A stretch of DNA of 64,000 nucleotides from Prochlorococcus sp. AG-409-I11 (GTDB lineage: Bacteria; Cyanobacteriota; Cyanobacteriia; PCC-6307; Cyanobiaceae), in contig QCJX01000003.1 of NCBI GenBank assembly GCA_003215725.1, positions 53,005 through 117,004 of the forward strand. Direction: 5' to 3'. The translations under genes were made by a program, and so were the position numbers. The notes beneath the pieces are model-generated. The model saw only the letters and a list, made by a program, of their open reading frames with translations. It ran no database searches and was not told the DNA's origin. This document shows, in pieces, positions 6,148-14,373 of this stretch; position 1 is the stretch's first letter, and every line of letters begins with the position of its first letter.

Positions 6148-7809
6148 ATGCATATTTCATATCACTCTAAAAAAATACAAAAAAGAATCCTTGACTTTTT
6201 TGGCCAACTATACATTTATTTTGATAGTAAATTAGAGGCAAAACTTTTAATACTTATATTGGCTTCATGCCTTTCATCTTTGATTGGCCTTTGGGACCAG
6301 GATACACAAAACCTTATAGCACATGACGAAGCATTGTATGCAAAACGTGCAAAATTAATGGTTGAAAGTGATAATTGGCTAACACCATTTACAAGGCCTC
6401 ATCATAAAACTGTTGGAAGTTATTGGCTTATTGCAACTAGTTTTAAGTTGTTTGGTGTGAATGAATTTTCTGCAAGATTTCCTAGTGCTTTATTTTCTTT
6501 ACTGGCAGTATTAACCTTTTTCTTCATATCAAAGAACTTGTTTAATGAAAACTCTGCTTTTGTTTCATCTTTTTCATTAATTTCTATGCCTTTGTGGATT
6601 CAATACAGCAGAACTGCAGGGCCAGATATGCCATATGTTTTCTTTATGTTGCTAGCTCTATTTTTTATTGTTTCTCCATTGCCAACTTTTTCAAGAATTT
6701 CATCAAGTCATATTAAATATTTCTTATCAGGTACATGTTTATCATTATTATTTTTTCTAAGAAGTTTTATGGTTATTATACCTATACTTGCATTTTTACC
6801 TTATTTCTTTGTCAAGATTAATTCAAATCCATTTAATAAATTACCCCCTTTTATCTTTGGAGTTTTGTCAGGTCTTGTCCCAACAATTATCTCAATCTTT
6901 GCAGCATATCAGAGATATGGAATATCATCGATATCCAAATTATTCGTCTTTGCTAAGAATCAGTCTTTTGGAGGAGATTTATTGAATGGCTATATCTTTT
7001 ATCCTTCGATACTAACATTAGTTGCATTTCCAGTGGGAATAATAGCAATTTTTAGTTTGTTCATTACTAGCAAATATCTAGACCTGAAAAGGAAACTTTT
7101 AATTATCTTACCGCCTTTATTAATGCTTTTAATCCTTTGCTTTATCTCGAAGACTTATACACATTATGCACTTATTTTATTACCCTCATTAGCTCTTACT
7201 TATAGTTTACTTTCTTATTCATATAGTCAACTACCATTTAAGCAGGCAAGACTGATTTCTAACTTTGTTTCTTTTTTGAATATATTTTCCTCTATTGTCT
7301 TATTTCTATTCTCTCTTTTAATATTATTTGAGAAATTAAAAATTGAAGGTATATATACCACTGCACTTACCTCTTTGATTTTGTCAGCTTTAAACTTTTA
7401 TGCAGGTATATCACTATTGTCTAGCGATAGAAAGTATAAGTCATTTATGTATAATTCTGTTTTTACTTCCATAAGCCAACTGTCAGCGATTTCCTTTCTT
7501 TTCTCTATTGGAATCATGGGAAACCCTAATAAGCTTTTTAAGCAATTTATTTCTAGCCCTGAGATCAATCATATTATCAATGAGGAAAATATATCTTTAA
7601 CAGAACTTCAACCTAAAGATAGGACGCTATTTAAATTTTATTTGCCAAACTCTACATATTTTTATGATTCAAATAATCCTAAAATATATAAAAGTAATTA
7701 TATCCTTGTTCCGTATCTACATTATCGCAACGATGATAATCTCAGGTTGCAATATAATGCTATAAACTCTCTTGATTACAATAACTATGTTCTCTTAAAG
7801 CGTAAGTAG
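6148..7809 (+). CDS. ArnT/PMT-family membrane glycosyltransferase, 553 aa
   Basis: A GT-C fold enzyme of the dolichyl-phosphate-mannose or undecaprenyl-phosphate-sugar transferase type. These take a sugar from a lipid-phosphate donor at the outer face of the membrane. After the first helix (about 34-50) comes HDEALYAKR (59-67), where the acidic pair is the usual catalytic motif of the first periplasmic loop. A PHHKTVGSYWL motif follows, then SARFPSALFSLLAVLTFFF and about ten more helices. The C-terminal 80 residues are soluble. Codon use is AT-rich, as in its neighbours. The acceptor (lipid, glycan or protein) cannot be told. Confidence 0.85.
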   Translation: MHISYHSKKIQKRILDFFGQLYIYFDSKLEAKLLILILASCLSSLIGLWDQDTQNLIAHDEALYAKRAKLMVESDNWLTPFTRPHHKTVGSYWLIATSFKLFGVNEFSARFPSALFSLLAVLTFFFISKNLFNENSAFVSSFSLISMPLWIQYSRTAGPDMPYVFFMLLALFFIVSPLPTFSRISSSHIKYFLSGTCLSLLFFLRSFMVIIPILAFLPYFFVKINSNPFNKLPPFIFGVLSGLVPTIISIFAAYQRYGISSISKLFVFAKNQSFGGDLLNGYIFYPSILTLVAFPVGIIAIFSLFITSKYLDLKRKLLIILPPLLMLLILCFISKTYTHYALILLPSLALTYSLLSYSYSQLPFKQARLISNFVSFLNIFSSIVLFLFSLLILFEKLKIEGIYTTALTSLILSALNFYAGISLLSSDRKYKSFMYNSVFTSISQLSAISFLFSIGIMGNPNKLFKQFISSPEINHIINEENISLTELQPKDRTLFKFYLPNSTYFYDSNNPKIYKSNYILVPYLHYRNDDNLRLQYNAINSLDYNNYVLLKRK

Positions 7810-7821
7810 TGTTTTAACTTC

Positions 7822-8553
7822 TTAGTCTTTAGTTTGATTTTTTGAATTAGTTATTAAATTAGGCCCAGATTCTCTTCCTTTTGCGGCATTAAAACAATGC
7901 AGAAATAAACCTAAGGACATTAATACTTCTATTGCTTCTTGGTCATTTCTTATTCGCTCTCCAAGTGTAATCCAAGAAAGGTCCCAGTAAGTATAAAAAA
8001 GTGCTACAAATAAAAAATATAGACTATACCTTTTACTAGGGAATGCATCAATTTTTGGCCATAACTTCCAACCAAACCAACCAAAGAATAGGCCTGAAGA
8101 AATAAATGAGAAATGCAAGTAGTTTTGAATGTAGTCAAGGTTATGCAGATTTGTTTCTCCCTGAGCATTAAGTCTCCGTAATGATTCAATACCTATTGAC
8201 GTTAATCTTTCACCCCAGCTAATTTCTTCTCCTGCTATATAGAATGTCAACAAGCAAATTAGAAACCAGAAGAAGTATTGCTTTGTTCGGATGTTGCCTC
8301 TTCTTCTCCAAAGAACTATTAAGCTAGATAAAAATGCACTGATATACCCTAAAAATTGCAACCATTCAGCTGGTCCATCCTCGCCTTTTCTCCATCCTTC
8401 AAATATTCCTAGCGGTAGAAAATAAATTACGCCATATAGAATTAATATGTAGAGGAGAGGAAATAGATCTACTTGTGGTGAAATCTCACCCCATGGTGTT
8501 TGTATTATGCGTTTCTTTTTTTTAATTTGTTTTGAATTCATAGTAAACACCAT
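7822..8553 (-). CDS. Polytopic membrane protein with GEEISWGER motif, 243 aa
   Basis: This has about six membrane helices. The striking motif AGEEISWGERL (middle of the protein) sits at a helix end and is followed by NLHNLDYIQNYLHFSF. Another motif is YWDLSWITLGERIRNDQEA. Paired Glu, Trp, Arg and His residues in such positions suggest an intramembrane enzyme, but I cannot name the reaction. The start at 8553 gives MVFTMNSKQ; an internal ATG at 8541 is equally possible. It converges on the glycosyltransferase with only 12 bases between their ends. Confidence 0.75.
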   Translation of the reverse strand: MVFTMNSKQIKKKKRIIQTPWGEISPQVDLFPLLYILILYGVIYFLPLGIFEGWRKGEDGPAEWLQFLGYISAFLSSLIVLWRRRGNIRTKQYFFWFLICLLTFYIAGEEISWGERLTSIGIESLRRLNAQGETNLHNLDYIQNYLHFSFISSGLFFGWFGWKLWPKIDAFPSKRYSLYFLFVALFYTYWDLSWITLGERIRNDQEAIEVLMSLGLFLHCFNAAKGRESGPNLITNSKNQTKD

Positions 8554-8776
8554 AGAGTAATTAATCCATTTAAGGATTTTTAGCTTCTATCCTTATTTTA
8601 GGGTACAAGAATACTTCTTTTAAACCTTAGTAATTCCTCGAACGTTTTATAGTAGTTTATTAACTTTTGTAGATAGCTTTTTGCTGATGGAATTGCCGAC
8701 CTAAACTATAATCTGAACAACTTCCCTTTCTGACTACCCTGAGGCTAATAGATGACCATAAGGTTTCTTATGTTAA

Positions 8777-10036
8777 ATGAATAAAAAACTCTTTCCCTAC
8801 TTGATATATCCGTTAATTATATTTATATCAATAGCTTATTCAGCTTGGTCTTTTACCCACAAGCCTATAGATATAAATATATTAATGCCTGCCCCTTTTG
8901 CAGACTCGACCTCAACAATAGTGGATCAATATAATCATGAAAATAAAGGCAAAGTCCATATTAATGTAACTAGAGGACCTCTTGAGACGGAGGCTGTTTC
9001 TGATCTAGCTATTAGTAGCTTGCTACTAGGAGCAAGTCCCTTTGACATTATTTTGATTGATGTTACTTGGCTTCCTAAGTATGCTGAGGCGGGTTGGATT
9101 AGCTCTTTAGATAAATATATAGATATAGAAGAATGGAATTCACTTATCTCTGGAGCTCAAGATGGTAACAGTTATAAAGGGAATATTTATCGATGGCCTT
9201 TAGTCGCAGATATGGGTTTGTTGTATTGGAGGTCAGACCTTATGAAGGAGCCTCCTCAAACACCAAATCAATTGCTAGAAATTAGTAGGAACCTAGTACA
9301 GGATAATCAAGTTGAGTATGGATATGTTTGGCAGGGGCGGCAGTATGAAGGCCTTAGTTGTGTATTTTTAGAAGTCCTTCATGCTTTTGGAGGTGAATGG
9401 TTGGATGATAACAATCATGTAAAACTATCTAGTAATGAGTCTATAGAAGCTGCTAAATGGTTGAGGAAATTAATTAAAGTTGGAGCTAGTCCAAAAGCTG
9501 TCACTAACTTTGCTGAAACAGAGGCCCTTCAAGTTTTTGAGTCTGGTCAAGCTGCTTTTATGAGGAACTGGCCATATGCATGGTCTGAATTGCAAAAAGA
9601 CTCAAGTCAGGTAAAAGGCAAAGTTGGCCTTACCCTTATGGTTTCTGAGCAAGGCCGACCTTCTGCTTCCACTTTAGGTAGTTGGGGACTCTCAATTCTT
9701 CAGAATTCACATAATAAGAAAGCCGCTTATCAAGTTATTAGATATTTAACCTCTCAAGCATCGCAGAAAAAACTTTTTACAGATTATGGATATACTCCAA
9801 CATCAGAAAAGTTATTTGATGACGTACAATTAATTTCTAAATTATCAATTTTACCAGAACTAAAAAGAGCATTGTCTGTTGTACAGGCAAGACCAATGAC
9901 CCCTCTATACGCTCAAATAAGTAATGTGCTTCAAGTTGAACTTAGCTCGATCTTGACAGCAAATAAGCCAGCAGAAGATGCTATGCGTTTAGCTAAAGAT
10001 AAAACGAAGAGAATTATTCTTTCATCTGGATCTTGA
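8777..10036 (+). CDS. Sugar-type ABC transporter substrate-binding protein, 419 aa
   Basis: A family 1 extracellular solute-binding protein of the maltose, trehalose or glucosylglycerol type. It captures an oligosaccharide or osmolyte in the periplasm. Residues 7-25 form a signal anchor (YLIYPLIIFISIAYSAWSF) with no lipobox cysteine. Family features include SPFDIILIDVTWLPKYAEAG, the RWPLVADMGLLYWRSDLM block and the FESGQAAFMRNWPYAW block typical of sugar binders. It is the first gene of a tight four-gene operon with two permeases and an ATPase. In cyanobacteria such operons (Ggt type) import glucosylglycerol, trehalose or sucrose; the actual substrate is not settled by sequence. Confidence 0.9.
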   Translation: MNKKLFPYLIYPLIIFISIAYSAWSFTHKPIDINILMPAPFADSTSTIVDQYNHENKGKVHINVTRGPLETEAVSDLAISSLLLGASPFDIILIDVTWLPKYAEAGWISSLDKYIDIEEWNSLISGAQDGNSYKGNIYRWPLVADMGLLYWRSDLMKEPPQTPNQLLEISRNLVQDNQVEYGYVWQGRQYEGLSCVFLEVLHAFGGEWLDDNNHVKLSSNESIEAAKWLRKLIKVGASPKAVTNFAETEALQVFESGQAAFMRNWPYAWSELQKDSSQVKGKVGLTLMVSEQGRPSASTLGSWGLSILQNSHNKKAAYQVIRYLTSQASQKKLFTDYGYTPTSEKLFDDVQLISKLSILPELKRALSVVQARPMTPLYAQISNVLQVELSSILTANKPAEDAMRLAKDKTKRIILSSGS

Positions 10037-10905
10037 TAGTGAATATAATCTTACTGCTTCCAGCAATATTTTTATTATGCTTGGTTTTCTTTATTCCTCT
10101 TTTAAGATACTTCTGGCTTAGTCTTCATGCTTATTCTGTTTCAACTGGCTTAGAACTTATTCCTAATGGAGGAGTAAACTGGCTTAGATTATTAGAAGAT
10201 GATCGATTTTGGATAACCACTTTTCAAACGGTAAGATTTGCTTGTGTATCTGTTTCAGTAGAAGTTGTATTAGCAATATTTATTGCACTTCTTCTTGATC
10301 AAAAGTTTAAAGGAATAGGTATAGCTAGAGCATTAACTCTTTTACCATGGGCCTTACCAACAACGATTATGGCATTATGTTGGCGTTGGATTTTTAATAC
10401 TCCAAATGGGCCAATTGAAAGATTAATTTCTTTAGTATCTAATGAGCCACTAAATATTCTTTCTGACCCGCATTTAGCCTGGTTGGCAACTGTGCTTGCA
10501 GATATCTGGAAAACAACTCCTTTTATTGCTTTGATTTTACTTGCTGGATTGCAAACTATTTCAAAAGATCTTTATGAAGCATTTAGATTAGAAGGTGGAG
10601 GAAAATTGCAAGCTTTCTTTACTATTACACTGCCTTTACTCAGGCCTTATTTACTCATAAGTTTAATGTTTCGCTTGGCTCAATCCTTTGGAGTATTCGA
10701 TCTTATACAAATCTTGACAGGAGGAGGACCGGCAGGCTCAACAGAAAGTGTTGCAACTTATGCTTATATAAATGCAATGAGATTTCTAGATTTTGGTTAT
10801 AGTTCGACTATTATTCTAGGTGGTTTTATCGTATTATTACTATTAAGTTTATTTGCTATGGTTTTTTATGTATATTCTCGTAAGATTTTTATATCAAAGT
10901 TATAA
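10033..10905 (+). CDS. Sugar-type ABC transporter permease (UgpA/MalF-like), 290 aa
   Basis: An inner-membrane permease with six helices. The EAA loop that docks on the ATPase reads YEAFRLEGGGKLQAFFTITL. The TTG start overlaps the previous stop (TTGA at 10033-10036); a GTG at 10039 is an alternative. It pairs with the next permease to form the channel. The LTLLPWALPTTIMALCWRW block and the FGVFDLIQILTGGGPAGST block are typical of the MalF/UgpA half. Confidence 0.92.
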   Translation: MIVNIILLLPAIFLLCLVFFIPLLRYFWLSLHAYSVSTGLELIPNGGVNWLRLLEDDRFWITTFQTVRFACVSVSVEVVLAIFIALLLDQKFKGIGIARALTLLPWALPTTIMALCWRWIFNTPNGPIERLISLVSNEPLNILSDPHLAWLATVLADIWKTTPFIALILLAGLQTISKDLYEAFRLEGGGKLQAFFTITLPLLRPYLLISLMFRLAQSFGVFDLIQILTGGGPAGSTESVATYAYINAMRFLDFGYSSTIILGGFIVLLLLSLFAMVFYVYSRKIFISKL

Positions 10906-11721
10906 ATGATTAGGAATAAGTTTTTATTAATTATTCTCTTATTATGGTCTTTATGTCCTTTCTTTTGGCAGGTCTATACATCATTTTGCAGCAGTGAATC
11001 AATTCTGTCTCCACTATTAAATATAGATAATCGCTGGACCTTGCAAAATTACATACAACTATTTACTTCAGAACCTCCATTTTGGAGGTATTTACTTAAT
11101 AGTACTATCGTTGGAACTACCTCAACTGTTCTAACACTAATCATTGCTTTACCCGCATCATATGCACTTACACGAATAAATAAAGTATTTGCAACTGGTT
11201 TTAAGCTTTTCTTTTTTATAGCTGCTTTGTTCCCTTATGTTCTGTTATTTCTTTCATTGTTAGAGATTGCACGTGCGTTAAACATTGGAAATAACTTGTT
11301 TGCTTTAAGCTTGCCATATGCTTCTCTTTCTCTTCCATTAGCAATCCTTCTTTTGTCAGCTGCTTTTAATGACCTTCCAAAAGATCTTGAAGAAGCTGCC
11401 AAAATTGAAGGCCTGGGCTTATTTCAGCGATTAAGATGGATTTTAATCCCGCTAATTGCACCAGCTACAGCTAGTACATCAATAATAATTTTTTTATTTT
11501 CATGGAATGAATACCCAATAGCTTTAACATGGATAAGTAAACCTGAATTGATTACTTTGCCAGTTGCGATAGCAAGAATCGCTGGATCGTCTGTTTACTC
11601 TGTACCTTATGGAGCATACGCTGCTGCTACAGTTTTGGGCAGTTTGCCTCTTATCATAATTGTACTTTTATTTCAGAAGCAAATTATTGCAGGGTTAACT
11701 CAGGGAGCAGTAAAAGGATGA
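10906..11721 (+). CDS. Sugar-type ABC transporter permease (UgpE/MalG-like), 271 aa
   Basis: The second channel subunit, beginning with an ATG directly after the stop of the first. Six hydrophobic segments are present, and the EAA loop reads LEEAAKIEGLGLFQRLRWIL. The N-terminal region has the typical MalG pattern of a first helix, an FFWQVYTSF stretch and then a long loop (TLQNYIQLFTSEPPFWRYL). The block FLFSWNEYPIALTW near residue 200 is a family hallmark. The stop overlaps the ATPase start (ATGA). Confidence 0.92.
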   Translation: MIRNKFLLIILLLWSLCPFFWQVYTSFCSSESILSPLLNIDNRWTLQNYIQLFTSEPPFWRYLLNSTIVGTTSTVLTLIIALPASYALTRINKVFATGFKLFFFIAALFPYVLLFLSLLEIARALNIGNNLFALSLPYASLSLPLAILLLSAAFNDLPKDLEEAAKIEGLGLFQRLRWILIPLIAPATASTSIIIFLFSWNEYPIALTWISKPELITLPVAIARIAGSSVYSVPYGAYAAATVLGSLPLIIIVLLFQKQIIAGLTQGAVKG

Positions 11722-12689
11722 CGTTAAAGATAGAAAAGCTTTCAAAAGCTATTAACAAAAAATGGATTTTGTCTGATTTAAATATAGAAGTTTTACAAAG
11801 TGAATGTCTTGCTATATTAGGACCTAGCGGTTGCGGAAAATCAAGCACTCTTAGACTTATTGCAGGTTTAGATAAGCCAACTGAAGGAAGGATATTTATA
11901 AATAGTGTTGATGTAACGAACATATCACCCGTTCAACGCAAGATAGGAATGGTTTTTCAAAGTTACGCTTTGTTTCCTCATTTAACAGTCACAAATAATT
12001 TGTCTATTGGTTTAAAAGTAAGGGGTGTTTCCACAAAGGAACAGAAGAATCGCATTGCAAATATCCTTTCAGTAATGCAACTTGAAGATCTGGCTGATAG
12101 GTTCCCTTCTGAGCTTTCAGGTGGTCAAAGGCAGAGAGTTGCATTATCTAGAGCTTTATTAAGAGATCCGTTTGTCTATTTACTTGATGAGCCAATGAGC
12201 AACCTTGATGCCCAGCTACGTGAAGAGTTACGTCCTCAAATAAGGAACCTAATCTTGAAAAAACAACAACCAGTTTTGTATGTCACTCATGATCAACATG
12301 AGGCAATGGCTATAGCTGATCGTATTGCTGTATTAAAAGAGGGCAAACTACAACAAATTGGTACACCTCAAGAACTTTATAAAAAGCCAAAATCTATTTT
12401 TGTTGCTGGTTTCATTGGAAGGCCTCAGATTAATATTTTACCTGCTACATCAGGAGTTGTGAGAGCTATAAGACCAGAACATATCAATATCGTTCAAGAG
12501 GGAATTAAATGTAAGCTTATAGATAAAGAATGGTTAGGCTTAAATCAATTATTATTTCTGGATAGTCCTTTAGGAAAGTTGAAATTGTTATGTGGTGCTA
12601 ATAATGAAACTTTTGAAGATATCGAGATTAGTTGGGATCCAATCAATGAACATCAATTTAATTCATATTCAGGGATAAGACTTACATAA
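11718..12689 (+). CDS. Sugar-type ABC transporter ATPase (MalK/UgpC/GgtA-like), 323 aa
   Basis: The cytoplasmic ATPase of the importer. Walker A is GPSGCGKSS (35-43), the Q-loop is GMVFQSYALFPH, the signature LSGGQRQR, Walker B VYLLDEPMSNLD and the switch His is in YVTHDQHEAMA. The C-terminal part begins a regulatory TOBE-like domain (GVVRAIRPEHINIVQEG). At 323 residues it is shorter than most MalK proteins (about 360-370), so the regulatory domain is reduced. It is the last gene of the operon, and no sugar-metabolism gene follows. Confidence 0.93.
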   Translation: MTLKIEKLSKAINKKWILSDLNIEVLQSECLAILGPSGCGKSSTLRLIAGLDKPTEGRIFINSVDVTNISPVQRKIGMVFQSYALFPHLTVTNNLSIGLKVRGVSTKEQKNRIANILSVMQLEDLADRFPSELSGGQRQRVALSRALLRDPFVYLLDEPMSNLDAQLREELRPQIRNLILKKQQPVLYVTHDQHEAMAIADRIAVLKEGKLQQIGTPQELYKKPKSIFVAGFIGRPQINILPATSGVVRAIRPEHINIVQEGIKCKLIDKEWLGLNQLLFLDSPLGKLKLLCGANNETFEDIEISWDPINEHQFNSYSGIRLT

Positions 12690-12920
12690 ACTAATTATTC
12701 ATAATTAGCATTCAAAATACAAACAAATAAATATTAAGAGTTTCTTAAAAAAAATAAATAGCCTATAATTAATTTAGACAAATAATACTAATTACCTAAC
12801 AGTTTTATTGATAAGTATTACTTAATAATAAAAGTACTGTATTTCCTTTTAATTAAAAAGATAAGAAAAAGCATTGACTCCTTGCAATTGTAATGATATT
12901 TGAATTAACTTTTAAGCGGT
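12690..12920. other. AT-rich intergenic region before hli operon
   Basis: No gene. A TTGACT at 12874-12879 with AT-rich sequence some 15-17 bases downstream (around 12895-12902) may be an upstream promoter for the hli operon. Otherwise I see only AT-rich DNA after the transporter operon. Confidence 0.35.
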
Positions 12921-12973
12921 CGGCAAGCCGAACCTTCACATAATGCAATAATATGTGTTACAGTTCTTCACAG
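12921..12973 (+). promoter_or_regulatory. hli operon upstream element with HLR1-like box
   Basis: This is the counterpart of 147-198: CGGCAAGCCGAACC (12921-12934), a TAATAT that could be -10 (12949-12954), and GTTACA-gttc-TTCACA, an HLR1-like pair with one mismatch in the second half-site. The order and spacing are the same within one base, and the intervening bases also partly agree. It precedes the ATG of the first hli gene here by 45 bases. Confidence 0.6.
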
Positions 12974-13017
12974 ATTGGTTAATCCAATCTTTCTTGTCTA
13001 TTAACTTCATTCTTCCT

Positions 13018-13161
13018 ATGAGACAACCTTCGAAGATTCAGGAGATCGAACCTGAAAAGCTACTGGCCGAGCGCATTAATGGATGGGCTGCGATGCTTGG
13101 TTTCTTTGCAGCTGTTGGTGCTTATTTGACCACAGGTCAAATCATCCCTGGCGTTGTTTAA
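13018..13161 (+). CDS. hli: High-light-inducible protein, 47 aa
   Basis: A one-helix chlorophyll-binding protein with the core LAERINGWAAMLGFFAAVGA and the end TGQIIPGVV. I choose ATG 13018 rather than the upstream GTG at 12955, because the latter lies inside the conserved upstream element and would add 21 unrelated residues. It is very similar to the hli at 234, including NGW in place of NGR. It is the first of four hli genes in an operon with 11-69 base gaps or overlap. Confidence 0.92.
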   Translation: MRQPSKIQEIEPEKLLAERINGWAAMLGFFAAVGAYLTTGQIIPGVV

Positions 13162-13172
13162 TCGGAGCAAAA

Positions 13173-13376
13173 ATGTCATCCTCATCATTTGTAACCACAG
13201 AGGACAGAGGTCGCCAAAACATCTTTGCGACTGAAGCCAGACCACAAGCTGTAGAGAATTACACCAGTTATTCATCTGAAGCTGAAAAGTCCAATGGACG
13301 TTGGGCAATGATTGGTTTCGTTGCGGCAATTGGTGCTTATGCAACTACAGGTCAAATTCTTCCAGGTATTTTCTGA
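13173..13376 (+). CDS. hli: High-light-inducible protein, 67 aa
   Basis: A longer HLIP with a polar N-terminal extension (MSSSSFVTTEDRGRQNIF, residues 1-18) before the core EAEKSNGRWAMIGFVAAIGA and the end TGQILPGIF. The extension probably faces the stroma. The core is the canonical E-x-x-N-G-R-x-A-M form, unlike the NGW form of its neighbour. It starts 11 bases after the first gene, and its stop overlaps the next start (TGATG). An earlier in-frame ATG at 13083 would run through the previous hli and is rejected. Confidence 0.93.
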   Translation: MSSSSFVTTEDRGRQNIFATEARPQAVENYTSYSSEAEKSNGRWAMIGFVAAIGAYATTGQILPGIF

Positions 13377-13519
13377 TGAAAAAAACTTCAGCAAACAATC
13401 CAAAAAATTCTGAAACTACGCCAGTTGATGTTTTTCTTGGGAGAGCAGCAATGGTCGGCTTTATTCTTGCCTTTGGTGCTTATTTAACAGTTGATGCGCT
13501 AGCCCCTAGCTTAATTTGA
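13376..13519 (+). CDS. hli: Divergent high-light-inducible protein, 47 aa
   Basis: The start overlaps the preceding stop (TGATG). The N-terminal 20 residues are polar, and the helix is DVFLGRAAMVGFILAFGAYL. The residue usually Asn is Leu here (FLGR instead of xNGR), so a chlorophyll ligand may be missing. The C-terminus is TVDALAPSLI rather than the common TGQIIPG. It is therefore the most divergent HLIP in the operon and may have a structural rather than pigment-binding role. Confidence 0.85.
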   Translation: MKKTSANNPKNSETTPVDVFLGRAAMVGFILAFGAYLTVDALAPSLI

Positions 13520-13588
13520 GATTATCAAATTAATTTTTAGATTCATTTTTATCTCTTCAAACTTTAAACCTTTATTTTCCAATTAATC

Positions 13589-13696
13589 ATGAATGACAAA
13601 GCTGAACTTCAAAATGGCCGTTTTGCCATGATAGGCATCATTGCAGCTCTTGGAGCTTATGCCTTCACAGGTCAAATCATTCCAGGACTTTTTTGA
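13589..13696 (+). CDS. hli: High-light-inducible protein, minimal 35 aa
   Basis: The shortest HLIP in the window: MNDKAELQNGRFAMIGIIA, followed by a helix and the end TGQIIPGLF. It is essentially just the chlorophyll-binding helix. It starts 69 bases after the previous gene, and a microprotein ORF begins four bases after its stop, repeating the arrangement at 234-443. Confidence 0.9.
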   Translation: MNDKAELQNGRFAMIGIIAALGAYAFTGQIIPGLF

Positions 13697-13700
13697 AGTT

Positions 13701-13784
13701 ATGGAATTTAACCCTTATAGACCTTTAAAGCAAATGGCTCAGAGAATTTATAAAAGATCAAACAGAAAACATAGTCAGGCCTAG
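13701..13784 (+). CDS. hli-associated microprotein, 27 aa (copy 2)
   Basis: The second copy of the peptide found behind the hli gene at 234. It begins MEFNPYRPLKQ and has IYKRSNRKHSQA at the end, six residues longer than copy 1. It is strongly basic and soluble. Fifteen of the first 21 residues match copy 1, with eight synonymous codon changes among them, so selection on the peptide is likely. A palindromic hairpin follows at 13805. The function is unknown. Confidence 0.65.
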   Translation: MEFNPYRPLKQMAQRIYKRSNRKHSQA

Positions 13785-13804
13785 TTTCTCCAGGGTTCAA
13801 AATT

Positions 13805-13840
13805 TATATGATAAATTTATTTGATTAAATTTATCATATA
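13805..13840 (+). terminator. Perfect 15-bp AT-rich hairpin after hli operon
   Basis: TATATGATAAATTTA (13805-13819) and TAAATTTATCATATA (13826-13840) are exact inverted arms with a 6-base loop, followed by TTTG. It lies 20 bases after the microprotein stop. It probably ends the hli transcript or protects its 3' end. Confidence 0.6.
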
Positions 13841-13950
13841 TTTGTCATTAATAAATCTTTGTTGGAATCTATTCTGGTATTTGATTTATTGATCAATTAA
13901 CTAAGGAGACAATAGATTATTAACCTGAGATTTACTATGTTTGTTAATTT

Positions 13951-13985
13951 CCCTGCCTTGATTTATTCTTTTAATTAAGGTAGGG
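13951..13985 (+). terminator. Second hairpin after hli operon
   Basis: CCCTGCCTT (13951-13959) pairs with AAGGTAGGG (13977-13985), with one G-U pair, and the stem can extend inward through ATT/AAT. It is followed by ATCAAAAAATTTTTT. It could be the main terminator, or the 3' end of a small RNA in 13.8-14.0 kb. Confidence 0.45.
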
Positions 13986-14067
13986 ATCAAAAAATTTTTT
14001 AGATGCAATGTTTAGAGTTTATAGAATAAAAATTGTTTTGTAAAAGCTATTTCCTACTACCAATTAA

Positions 14068-14373
14068 TTAAATCTTATTGTTGAAATCACCAAAAATAGA
14101 AAGAGTTAAATCTGACTTCAATCCATTAATTTCTATAAATTCCTGAAAGACATCAGAATGGAATGCTTTTTTGGCTGCATCTTTAGATTCAAACTCAACT
14201 ATTACTCCTAGTTGCCCTCCATCCCATTCATTTAGATCTGAATTCTGACTAATATCCTTTGCAATTATTCTCCCCCCTACCGAAAGAAGCCATGGTACGA
14301 CTGTTTGTATATATTCAATAAATAGGTCTGTACTAGCGATGCTTGCTTGTTTGACCCAATAACCTTTTGCCAC
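14068..14373 (-). CDS. DUF1330-family protein, 101 aa
   Basis: A small alpha-beta (dimeric ferredoxin-like) protein. The start MAKGYWVKQASIASTDLFIE, a central LLSVGGRIIAKD and VEFESKDAAKKAFHSDVFQE match the DUF1330 pattern: strand, helix, strand with a Gly-Gly turn, then a strand and a helix around a changed-residue site. The biochemical role of the family is not established. It is a single gene on the minus strand facing the hli operon. Confidence 0.75.
   Translation of the reverse strand: MAKGYWVKQASIASTDLFIEYIQTVVPWLLSVGGRIIAKDISQNSDLNEWDGGQLGVIVEFESKDAAKKAFHSDVFQEFIEINGLKSDLTLSIFGDFNNKI

Noticed and set aside
12955..13017. GTG start at 12955 for the first hli of the operon
   Set aside because: It lies inside the conserved upstream element and would add 21 unrelated residues.
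13083..13172. Upstream extension of the second hli gene to ATG 13083
   Set aside because: It would run through the first hli in another frame and adds a peptide unlike any HLIP; ATG 13173 gives a normal extension.
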